Below are positions 45,524-53,641 of a stretch of 64,000 nt of DNA, piece after piece. The notes below the pieces were generated by a model that was not told the DNA's origin, ran no database searches, and saw only the letters and a program-made list of their open reading frames with translations. This DNA comes from a bacterium. Lineage in GTDB: Bacteria > Zixibacteria > MSB-5A5 > CAIYYT01. The stretch's first letter is position 1. Every line of letters starts with the position of its first letter. The stretch spans positions 620,001 to 684,000 of the forward strand of contig JADJGC010000023.1 in NCBI GenBank assembly GCA_016708315.1, in the 5' to 3' direction. Both the position numbers and the translations under genes were made by a program.

Positions 45524-46990
45524 TTAGTCTTCGCCTTGGGCCTTGGTGAAGCCATCCTTGTCGTCAAAGATTTGCAGCTTCTCAATATGTCCCCATGTGA
45601 ACTTGCCGCTCATCTTTTGCATAATCGCGGCGAGTACCTCGTCGGTCATGTCCTTGCCGGCATCACGCATTAAGATACGACAAGTGAAGGCATCAACCGT
45701 GTCGGTGATCGTTCCCATTGAAGGATACAGCTTGGTACCGCGGCTGGAGACCATCTTCAGCTTGAGCGGAGTGCCTTCGAGGACGGCTTCCATACCTTTG
45801 CCGAGTGCGTCTACTGATTTACCCCATTCGACGAAGAGGTCAAGTCCGACGACCTTGCGCGTCTTGGCAACCACGAAATCTGGTCTGGAGGAAACATCGG
45901 GCATCTTGATCGGCTTATGGTCGCGGATCTGTACCTTTGACGGTTTCTTGCCGTAGTTGGCAATGATCGCGTCAGTGTAAGCAGTGGTCGAAGCAGCCTT
46001 GGCGTCGCCGACGACATCGCGCGGCATGACTTTGCCTTCCTCGAGTGTGAAGAGCACGGCGTTTTCAATCGTTGCGGCTTCGGTGAATAATCCCATGTAC
46101 CGAAGCATCATCACTGCGGAGAACACGACCGCGGTCGGATTGATGACGTTCTTGCCTGCATACTTCGGCGCCGATCCGTGAACGGCTTCAAAGATGGCGA
46201 TATCGGTGCCGAGATTTGCCGACGGGGCGAATCCAAGTCCACCGATCAATGCAGAGCTCAAGTCGCTGATGATGTCGCCATTCATGTTGGTCGTGATGAT
46301 GACATCAAACTGTTCCGGCTTCTTAACGAGCTGGTGAGCGCAGTTATCGATAATGATGTGGTACGATTCGATATCCGGATACTCTGGTGCGATCGCCTCG
46401 AATGCGCGCTTAAGCGTGCCTTCAGTGAACTTCATGATATTGGCTTTGGTGGCGCAATGAACGGTCTTGCGGCCTTCGGCGCGTGCAACTTCAAATCCAA
46501 GGCGGACGATCTTCTCGCAACCTTTGCGCGAAATCAGCTTGAGACACTGAGCGACGCCCGGTGTCTGCATATGCTCGATACCGGCGTAAAGATCTTCGAC
46601 ATTTTCACGAACAACAATAAGATCAACGCCACGGCCAGTGTATGGAGTCGTGACTCCCGGAATTTCTCTCGCCGGACGAATGTTGCCGTAGGTTTCGAAC
46701 AGTTTGCGCAGTGTGACATTTGCGCTCTTCTCGCCATAACCGATCGGCGTGCCAAGGGGGCCCTTCAATACGAGGCGCGTCTTCTTGATCGACTCGATCG
46801 TTTCGGGAGTAACGCCGGAAGGGATACCCTGCTTAAAAACGCTTTCACCGGCAGCGCGCTCTTCCCAGGCAATCGGAGCACCTGTAGCTTCGATCATTTT
46901 CTTCGCCGAGTTAACGCACTCAGGTCCGATACCGTCGCCGGGAATCAGGGTGATTAGTACTTTACCATCGGGTGTTTTGTACGGTGACAT
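45524..46990 (-). CDS. icd: Isocitrate dehydrogenase, Thermus-like type with C-terminal extension
   Basis: 488 residues, longer than E. coli Icd (416). The catalytic core is the isocitrate/isopropylmalate dehydrogenase fold: ITLIPGDGIGPECVNSAKK, substrate site KSANVTLRKLFETYGNIRP, VVRENVEDLYAG, metal Asp in TTNMNGDIISDLSSAL, and FEAVHGSAPKYAGKN. The ~140-residue C-terminal extension (from about SKVQIRDHKPIKMPD) resembles the Thermus thermophilus enzyme. It converts isocitrate to 2-oxoglutarate; NADP preference is probable but not proven by the sequence. The gene stands alone. Confidence 0.93.
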   Translation of the reverse strand: MSPYKTPDGKVLITLIPGDGIGPECVNSAKKMIEATGAPIAWEERAAGESVFKQGIPSGVTPETIESIKKTRLVLKGPLGTPIGYGEKSANVTLRKLFETYGNIRPAREIPGVTTPYTGRGVDLIVVRENVEDLYAGIEHMQTPGVAQCLKLISRKGCEKIVRLGFEVARAEGRKTVHCATKANIMKFTEGTLKRAFEAIAPEYPDIESYHIIIDNCAHQLVKKPEQFDVIITTNMNGDIISDLSSALIGGLGFAPSANLGTDIAIFEAVHGSAPKYAGKNVINPTAVVFSAVMMLRYMGLFTEAATIENAVLFTLEEGKVMPRDVVGDAKAASTTAYTDAIIANYGKKPSKVQIRDHKPIKMPDVSSRPDFVVAKTRKVVGLDLFVEWGKSVDALGKGMEAVLEGTPLKLKMVSSRGTKLYPSMGTITDTVDAFTCRILMRDAGKDMTDEVLAAIMQKMSGKFTWGHIEKLQIFDDKDGFTKAQGED

Positions 46991-47126
46991 TTTAAACCAA
47001 CCTTATCATTTGTGTCGAAGTCAGTGACTTCAAACGTTTCAGACGGTCGCGTTTTGCAAGCGCCGCAGGAACGAAGCAATTTACACGAAAGTTGCTTTCA
47101 CCAAAAGGAAATCTTGAAGGTGGGAA

Positions 47127-48231
47127 TTAAAATAATTGATGATTTATTCTATGATTAGACTTGACCAGATTCAGGAAATCGGCGACAATTTTCCTATCGA
47201 TTGCTGGAAGCGGGTGTTCATCCAGACTATTCAGCATAACCCAAGAAACATTGCCCATCTTGAGTCCAATCTTGCCTTGAAGTTCGACAACTATTGGCGT
47301 GAGCCGATCAGAGTATTTGGTATACTTGTGTGTCCTAACCTTAAGTCTTCCTATGATTTCGAACTTATCGTGTCCTCTTAAGTGCAGGAATTTGCTGGCC
47401 GCAAACTTCGGCGACTTCCCAGAATAAGCAATCCGCGGCAGAGACTTCATTCCGGCAAACAGACCGCTGAGATTTTCTTGAAGTAGGATTTTGTCCCTGT
47501 ATTGAAGTATGAACACCAGTGATCGCCTCTCAATTGTTGCCTTTGACAACTTCATCGGAATTTCCGATTGGATACCGAGTTCATTCGCTCGGCACTTGCT
47601 CTTGATTGGACATCGCTCACAGATCGGATTTCGCGCCCGGCAGATTGTCTGGCCGAGTTCCATCATCGCTTCATTGAATTCACCCGGCTTCTTCTTGGAA
47701 ATCACGACTTGAAGGAATTCGCGGATTTTCTGTGAAGTCGCGTGGTCCTCTGTTTGAATTGCGAGAATGCGACTTACCACTCGACGTACATTTGCGTCGA
47801 GAACCGGATATGGCTTCTTGAAGGCGATGCTCATAATCGCCGATGCCGTGTAGTCACCGATTCCGGGAAGACCGACAAGTTCATCGAATTGTTGTGGCAA
47901 TTTTCCGTCGTACTGCTCAACCAGATACCTGCGCGGCTTTGCGCAAATTGCGCGCACGTGAGTAGTAGCCGAGACCTTCCCATTGACGCAGAACGTCCTT
48001 CTCTGGAGCGTCTGCCAGACTTTGAACGTCGGGAAACTTCCTCATCCAGGCAGTATAGAAAGGTATGACTGCCGCAACAACGGTCTGCTGAAGCATAACT
48101 TCCGCAACCCAAATCGAATATGGTGTGGGATTGAGACGCCACGGATCGGGTCGCTTGTTTCGAGCAAACCAACGAAGTAATAATGCTCGAATGGTTGGGG
48201 CACTGTCGGGTCTAATTGGTGTGCGGGACAT
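47127..48231 (-). CDS. mutY: A/G-specific adenine DNA glycosylase MutY, one frame break
   Basis: 367 residues after repair. Catalytic Glu in WVAEVMLQQT, helix-hairpin-helix LPGIGDYTASAI with the catalytic Asp in LDANVRRVV, and the 4Fe-4S loop C-x6-C-x2-C-x5-C (CRARNPICERCPIKSKC). The C-terminal NUDIX-like domain recognises 8-oxoG. One extra base at about 47930-47935 breaks the frame between RNLRKAA and RYLVEQYDGKLP. It removes A mispaired with 8-oxoG. The ATG at 48231 (MSRTPIRPDSAPTI) is used; the open frame extends to 48288 without better support. Confidence 0.92.
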
Positions 48232-48372
48232 AACTGAGATTCTACTCGAAGTCTGACTGATATGTTTGTGCTTGACGGCTACCGACATCTGCTGTACACT
48301 GGCGATGCCTCCGACAGATCACATTATAAGTATCAAGCAAGTTTGCCGGAATGGTGTGTAACAGGAGATTCA

Positions 48373-49128
48373 TTGGAAGTCTGGACATATACCTTAGTCA
48401 GCGTCGCAGTGGTGAGTTTGATTTCGCTGGTTGGCGTCTTTACGATGTCGCTATCACGCGATCGACTCCAACGAATCACGCTCTATCTTGTAGCATTTGC
48501 GGTCGGCGGATTATTCGGCAATGCGTTTATTCATCTGCTTCCCGAGGCCTTCCATCACAGCGAGTCATCGATAACCACGTCGCTGCTGATAGTTGTCGGG
48601 ATCATGATCTTCTTCGTTTTGGAGAAGTTTCTTCGCTGGCGGCATTGCCACGTGACTTCGCATCAGCATACACATCCAATGGCTACGCTGAATATTGTCA
48701 GCGATGCCCTGCACAATCTAATCGACGGCGTGCTGATCGGCTCGACATTCCTGGTGAGTATACCGCTGGGGCTGACCACATCAGTAGCAATAGTACTCCA
48801 TGAGATTCCTCAGGAAATTGGTGACTTCGGCATTCTAATTCACAGCGGCATGACGGTTAGGCGCGCTTTGATCTTTAACTTCCTGTCAGCTTCTGTTGCC
48901 ATGGTCGGGGCAATAGCCGTGCTGTCTCTTGGACCGAGTATCGGGCATCTTACTGAAGCGATGATTCCGGTTACTGCCGGTGGATTTCTTTACATTGCCG
49001 GTTCCGACTTGATTCCAGAGCTTCAGCACGACGTTAAGCTCTCCAATTCGGTTGGTCAGTTTATCTGCATTATACTTGGGGTCGCAGCAATGGCGCTGTT
49101 GGTCGGACTGAGCTCTCACTCTCATTGA
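48373..49128 (+). CDS. ZIP-family metal transporter
   Basis: 251 residues from a TTG at 48373, chosen because AGGAG lies 5 bases before it; the frame stays open upstream to 48262 but that part is not membrane-like. About eight helices. Metal site in helix IV (NIVSDALHNLIDGVLIGS) and helix V (VLHEIPQEIGDFGIL), with a His-rich cytoplasmic loop (RHCHVTSHQHTH). It takes up or moves Zn2+ or related ions. It is divergent from mutY. Regulatory context is not visible. Confidence 0.9.
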   Translation: MEVWTYTLVSVAVVSLISLVGVFTMSLSRDRLQRITLYLVAFAVGGLFGNAFIHLLPEAFHHSESSITTSLLIVVGIMIFFVLEKFLRWRHCHVTSHQHTHPMATLNIVSDALHNLIDGVLIGSTFLVSIPLGLTTSVAIVLHEIPQEIGDFGILIHSGMTVRRALIFNFLSASVAMVGAIAVLSLGPSIGHLTEAMIPVTAGGFLYIAGSDLIPELQHDVKLSNSVGQFICIILGVAAMALLVGLSSHSH

Positions 49129-49178
49129 GCGCAACAATTTCCCTTGCCGATGCCTAAGCGACAGTTGTAGAATGTTCT

Positions 49179-50534
49179 GTGTGGATTCTAACGCGCTACA
49201 TCCTTAGGGAGCATCTCGGTCCCTTCTTATTCGCCTTCTTCATTATTACATTTGTCCTGATTATCGATTTCATCCCGCGCATGCTGGAACTGATTATCGG
49301 CAAGGATTTGTCAACTTGGACCGTTGTCAAGTTTCTCGTATTGAATCTCGCTTGGATGTTGGCATTGGCAGTTCCGATGGCTGTATTGGTAGGAACATTG
49401 ATGGCCTTTGGCCGGATGACTGGCGACAAAGAAATACTCGCTATCAAATCGCTGGGAATAGACATTTTCCGGCTGATGATCCCGGTCGTAGTTGCGGCTT
49501 CATTGATTGGCGGCGGATTGATTTGGTTTAACAACGATGTCTTGCCTGAAGCCAATCACATGGCATCGAATTTGAGAAGCGACATTGGCAGGCTACGCCC
49601 TGCTCTTCAGATTCAACCCGGCGTCTTCGTGGATGACATCCCCGGATACATCGTCTTAGTGGAAGACATTGACCACAAGACATCTAGGATCAAGGGTGCG
49701 GTGATATATGACCGCACCAATCAGAATCTAAATCGCACGATAACCGCCGATTCCGGAACAGTTGAATTCTCTCCTCGCGACGAAATGATCACGTTTCATC
49801 TAATGAGCGGACAAGTACACGAACAGGATCGCGACAACGCCCGTGATTATCGAATCTCTGCCTTTCGTTCGCAAACATTCAAAGTTGGAAATCTCGACAC
49901 GCGATTGAAAGAAACCCAGCAGGACTATCGCGGTGACCGCGAGATGTCGGCGCCGCAGATGCTTGAGAAGGTGCACGCCTGGGAAAAGGAAATTGCCGAC
50001 TATCGCAATGCCGTAGTACTCGACACTGATTCTTCACTCTTGACTGTATTGAGCGCGCCGGCAAAGTTCGTCGAAGGTGACAATCGCGGTGCCCGCGAGT
50101 GGCTCACCTACGCCGTCGGACAGTCCTATAACAAGATTGTTCAAATGACGCGGTTGTTCAAGACTCGGCGAACACAAATAGCGACGAACATCAAACTGAT
50201 CTCCAAGTATGCAGTGGAGATTCATAAGAAATACTCACTTCCGGCGGCTTGTTTGGCGTTTATCCTGATTGGCGCGCCACTTGGTGTCGTAAGTCGCGGC
50301 GGCGGTATGGCGCTTTCAGTTGGTATCTCAATCGGTCTCTTCACAGTCTATTGGGCATTTCTCATCGGCGGTGAACAGCTTGCAGATAGATTGGTGATTC
50401 CGGCGTGGGTGGCAATGTGGACGGCAAACATTCTGATGGTAGGCGTCGGGTTGATTCTTATCTACTGGGTGCGAAGCGAGAAAAGTTTTCTGGCGGCACT
50501 GCAGACGATCTTCTGGCGGAGCAAGCGCAGTTGA
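49179..50534 (+). CDS. lptF: LPS export permease LptF
   Basis: 451 residues with the LptF/G layout: three N-terminal helices (YILREHLGPFLFAFFIITFVLIIDF, then LAWMLALAVPMAVLVG), a large periplasmic beta-jellyroll in the middle (FNNDVLPEANH to about 330), then three C-terminal helices. With LptG and the LptB ATPase it extracts LPS from the inner membrane. The stop TGA overlaps the TTG start of the next gene. The GTG start at 49179 lacks a strong ribosome site. It ranks as LptF by order and size, though F and G are hard to separate by sequence alone. Confidence 0.88.
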   Translation: MWILTRYILREHLGPFLFAFFIITFVLIIDFIPRMLELIIGKDLSTWTVVKFLVLNLAWMLALAVPMAVLVGTLMAFGRMTGDKEILAIKSLGIDIFRLMIPVVVAASLIGGGLIWFNNDVLPEANHMASNLRSDIGRLRPALQIQPGVFVDDIPGYIVLVEDIDHKTSRIKGAVIYDRTNQNLNRTITADSGTVEFSPRDEMITFHLMSGQVHEQDRDNARDYRISAFRSQTFKVGNLDTRLKETQQDYRGDREMSAPQMLEKVHAWEKEIADYRNAVVLDTDSSLLTVLSAPAKFVEGDNRGAREWLTYAVGQSYNKIVQMTRLFKTRRTQIATNIKLISKYAVEIHKKYSLPAACLAFILIGAPLGVVSRGGGMALSVGISIGLFTVYWAFLIGGEQLADRLVIPAWVAMWTANILMVGVGLILIYWVRSEKSFLAALQTIFWRSKRS

Positions 50535-51628
50535 GCATACTCGCCCGATATCTGCTCAGGCGCTTCTTCCTGACATTCTTTGTCGCTATAGCCTGCTTTA
50601 TTCTGATCTTCGACCTCGTCAATCTAGTTGAGAATATCGGCAAGTATGTTGAGTCCGGCGCGAAGGCGTCGGATATTGCGCTTTATTATCTGTATTTCAC
50701 CCCATTCATTGTAGTTCTGACCTGCCCGATAGCGACGCTTCTGGCGGCGATTTTCTCAATAGGTTTGTTGGCAAAGACAAATGAACTGACTGCCATGAAA
50801 GCGGCCGGCATTTCAATCTATCGTATTGCCGTTGTTCTTATGACGGCCGGTTTCGTGATTGCCGGCGGGCTGTGGGTATTTGGCGAGCTGGTTCTTCCGG
50901 AGGCCAATCATCAAAAGAACATCATCAAGACTGAACGCATTGAACGACGCAAAAGCGAAAGCGCCGGAGTTTATCGCAATCAGTTGTTCCAGGGTCTCGA
51001 CGGACGTATTTTTCAGTTTGGCAATTACGTGTCCAAATCGGCCACCGGCGAGGATGTGCTGATTCAGACTTTTGCCGGTCGATCACTGAAGCAGATCATC
51101 ACAGCGCAAAAGCTCGAATGGCGTGATTCTGTTTGGGTTGGCACAGGTGTGGCAGTCAAGGAGATAGGCGATCTTGATTCGGCAAGCCAACCGATTATGT
51201 CGATTACTCACGATTCGATGACATTCATCGGATTTCGCGAAGAGCCGGGTTTCTTTGAGGATTGGTTCACCCGGCAGGATGCTTACTCGATGGATTACTT
51301 CAAACTGCAGCGGTTTATCGCTGTTAGTCGTGCACTCGGTAAAGATGTCACACCGCAAACGGTGGACCTCTATAATAAGACTTCGTTCCCACTGATCAAT
51401 GTGATCATCATTCTTATAGGTGTGGCATTGGCGTCAAATCCGCGCCGTGCGGGCATTGGTATCAGTTTCGGATTGTCGATGGGAATCTCGTTCGTGTTTT
51501 TCACTATGGTAAAAGTCGCTATTGAGATGGGACACAACGGGATTATCTCGCCATTGGTTGCTGCCTGGGGCACTAATGCTGTGTTCTTTGTGCTGGGACT
51601 TTTCCTACTCCTTCGAGTTCCCAAGTAA
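50531..51628 (+). CDS. lptG: LPS export permease LptG
   Basis: 365 residues from the TTG at 50531, which overlaps the lptF stop (TTGA). LptF/G fold: RYLLRRFFLTFFVAIACFILIFDLV, IATLLAAIFSIGLLAKTNEL, periplasmic part starting GELVLPEANHQKN, and C-terminal helices PLINVIIILIGVALAS. It partners LptF in the LptB2FG ABC exporter. lptB, lptC and lptA are not in the window. The open frame upstream (to 50405) is the lptF sequence in another frame. Confidence 0.9.
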   Translation: MSILARYLLRRFFLTFFVAIACFILIFDLVNLVENIGKYVESGAKASDIALYYLYFTPFIVVLTCPIATLLAAIFSIGLLAKTNELTAMKAAGISIYRIAVVLMTAGFVIAGGLWVFGELVLPEANHQKNIIKTERIERRKSESAGVYRNQLFQGLDGRIFQFGNYVSKSATGEDVLIQTFAGRSLKQIITAQKLEWRDSVWVGTGVAVKEIGDLDSASQPIMSITHDSMTFIGFREEPGFFEDWFTRQDAYSMDYFKLQRFIAVSRALGKDVTPQTVDLYNKTSFPLINVIIILIGVALASNPRRAGIGISFGLSMGISFVFFTMVKVAIEMGHNGIISPLVAAWGTNAVFFVLGLFLLLRVPK

Positions 51629-51800
51629 ACTGCTTCTGAATCTTTGTTCACGTCATTGCATAGTCTGCAGATGAAAGTGCAATCGCGCGCATAGTGTGCA
51701 TTGCAGCTTCTTCGGGCATTTTTTCGCCTGGCGCCCGTAACCCCTTTATCCTCAACACAATTCCTTACCTCCCTGCGTCTGTTGGCGGAAATTCGCGCTC

Positions 51801-51814
51801 GGCACAGCTATTGC
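51801..51814 (+). promoter_or_regulatory. Sigma-54 (RpoN) promoter, GG-N10-GC
   Basis: GGCACAGCTATTGC has the exact GG-N10-GC spacing, with GGCAC at -24 and TTGC at -12; only the base before GG (C instead of T) departs from consensus. The predicted transcript starts near 51826, 36 bases before the ATG of the next gene. An NtrC-type activator gene lies at 62.5 kb. Confidence 0.65.
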
Positions 51815-51861
51815 GTAAGAGTGTCTTCGTGAACGATAGAGAGGGAAGGAGAAACACTACA

Positions 51862-52482
51862 ATGATAGCAACAGACATGAAGAGAGGATTCGCCGCAAAC
51901 CGCTTCGAGAAGAGCGTTGAGCCGCGAGTGAAGAAGGACGATGGAGGTTACTTCATCTACACCCTGAGTGAAAATGTAAAGGTCTACTTCGAGGACTATT
52001 ACGGATTCCTGGAACAAGTTGAAACACGCGCCCTCGCAGACCTTAAAGATGTCAAAGTGAAACTGTCTGAGTTGCAGCCGCACCAGAATGAACTGCATGC
52101 TTATCTCTATGCCCGGAAAAAGGTCATCGAAGTTCTTCTCCGCACGGTGTATGACTTCTACAGCGAAGGCAACAATTTCGGCGTCGTAATGTCACCCTGG
52201 TGCTTCGGTACTGTCGTACTCGAGAAGGTCGAAGCCTATCGCGATAAACTCAGCAAAGGCAATGCCACCGACGACGATCTGCCGGAATACACCTACGATG
52301 TCGTGCGCTATCTCGACGAGATCTACCGCAAAACGTTGCTGGATCTGTTCGATTTTCCGGAAAAGGCGTTTTCGATGCGCTGGCAGTACTCCGAGCTGTT
52401 GAAAAGATACTCAAAAGCCCTCACCAATATTACTACCTCGCTGCAGTCGGTCATGATGTTAGTCAAGAGCTACGGCAGCTGA
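51862..52482 (+). CDS. Conserved soluble protein of unknown function, probably sigma-54 controlled
   Basis: 206 residues from the ATG at 51862, after GGAAGGAGAA. I do not recognise the family. The protein is helical and charged, with no signal peptide: FEKSVEPRVKKDDGGYFIYT, FEDYYGFLEQVETRALADLK, QNELHAYLYARKKVIEVLLRT, YRKTLLDLFDFPEKAFSMRWQYSELLKRYS. The regularly spaced helices suggest an all-alpha bundle. A sigma-54 promoter lies upstream and a strong terminator downstream, so it is a single-gene unit under a specialised activator. The frame is open to 51694 upstream, but that part covers the promoter and is left out. Confidence 0.7.
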   Translation: MIATDMKRGFAANRFEKSVEPRVKKDDGGYFIYTLSENVKVYFEDYYGFLEQVETRALADLKDVKVKLSELQPHQNELHAYLYARKKVIEVLLRTVYDFYSEGNNFGVVMSPWCFGTVVLEKVEAYRDKLSKGNATDDDLPEYTYDVVRYLDEIYRKTLLDLFDFPEKAFSMRWQYSELLKRYSKALTNITTSLQSVMMLVKSYGS

Positions 52483-52530
52483 CAAATTCCTCCTCTTTAG
52501 TGTAGCCTGTTGGCCCCTCCCTTTCTGTGG

Positions 52531-52564
52531 ACCGGTCCTGCCAAGTGCAGGGCCGGTTTTTTTT
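52531..52564 (+). terminator. Intrinsic terminator
   Basis: ACCGG.CCTG-type arm pairs with CAGG.CCGGT, followed by eight T. It ends the sigma-54-controlled gene. Confidence 0.92.
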
Positions 52565-52604
52565 GGTTTCAAGTAACCGTAACCCTTTGTCGATACTTCT
52601 CTTG

Positions 52605-53609
52605 ATGCTCTCGCAATCAGAACATTTGCTGAAGAAGCGCCAGGAGGCTGGTCAGCCGGCGTTTATCCCCATTCATGTCGAATCGCTGCGAATCGACAAG
52701 ATACTGGGATTCGATATCTACATCTACGTCGGCCGTGAACTGGTTTTGTATCGCTCGCAAACGCTTCCCTTTACCTATGAAAACCTCGAGCGACTGCGTG
52801 AGAACAATGTCCAGCATATCTACATCGCCCACGATTCCAAAGCGGCATACCAACGGTACATCGAAGAGAACATGTCGGACATCCTATCTGACCCCAAGAT
52901 AGAAGAAGTCAAAAAAGCTGAGATTCTTTACGACACGTCGAAAGCGCTGATTAAGGACGTTCTCGCCAATCCGACTTACTCCGAGAACATCAAACGCAGT
53001 CAGGGGTTGGTCGAGAATACTATCGACTACATTCTCAAGGGGCGCGATGCGTTCTTGAGTCTGATGAAGATCACTTCGTTCAACTACTACACGTACACGC
53101 ATTCAGTAAACGTGGCGACGTTCTCGTTAGCGCTGGCTCGACAACTCGGAATTGATGATCGAAACGAACTTACTGTGCTCGGAACCGGAGCGCTTCTGCA
53201 TGATGTCGGCAAGAGCAAGGTACCGGAACGGATACTCACAAAGCGCACTTCGCTGAATCGCTCTGAATTTGAAATCATGAAGAAACATCCCGGTTGGGGC
53301 GGCGACATCTTGCGGGAAACAGATCTGATTCACGAGGAATCCTATTACCCGGTCCTGCATCACCACGAGCGAATCGACGGCTCAGGCTATCCATTCGGGC
53401 TGGTCGAGGCGGACATGCACCCTTACAGCCGGATAGTTGCCATCGCCGACGTCTTCGATGCACTTACTACGGAGCGAGTCTACCAATCAGCTATTGAGAC
53501 ATTTTCTGCTTTGAAGTTGATGCATGGAATGAAAAACAACTTTGACCCGCAACTGTTGCGCGAGTTCACTGTTCTTATGGGACCGGATAGTCCCGGCCTT
53601 CGCTACTAA
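52605..53609 (+). CDS. HD-GYP domain protein (putative c-di-GMP phosphodiesterase)
   Basis: 334 residues from the ATG at 52605; earlier in-frame codons lie inside the terminator. The N-terminal ~115 residues (VESLRIDKILGFDIYIYVGRE, ENNVQHIYIAHDSKAAY) resemble the DUF3391-like part before HD-GYP domains. The catalytic domain has THSVNVATFSLALARQLG, ALLHDVGKSKVPERIL, HHHERIDGSGYPFGL (the GYP motif) and IADVFDALTTERVYQ. All metal-binding His/Asp positions are present, so it is probably an active c-di-GMP (or cGAMP) hydrolase. Likely stand-alone, with no receiver domain. Confidence 0.9.
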   Translation: MLSQSEHLLKKRQEAGQPAFIPIHVESLRIDKILGFDIYIYVGRELVLYRSQTLPFTYENLERLRENNVQHIYIAHDSKAAYQRYIEENMSDILSDPKIEEVKKAEILYDTSKALIKDVLANPTYSENIKRSQGLVENTIDYILKGRDAFLSLMKITSFNYYTYTHSVNVATFSLALARQLGIDDRNELTVLGTGALLHDVGKSKVPERILTKRTSLNRSEFEIMKKHPGWGGDILRETDLIHEESYYPVLHHHERIDGSGYPFGLVEADMHPYSRIVAIADVFDALTTERVYQSAIETFSALKLMHGMKNNFDPQLLREFTVLMGPDSPGLRY

Positions 53610-53641
53610 TCTCCCCTTTGAATTTCCTGTAACAATGGCGA

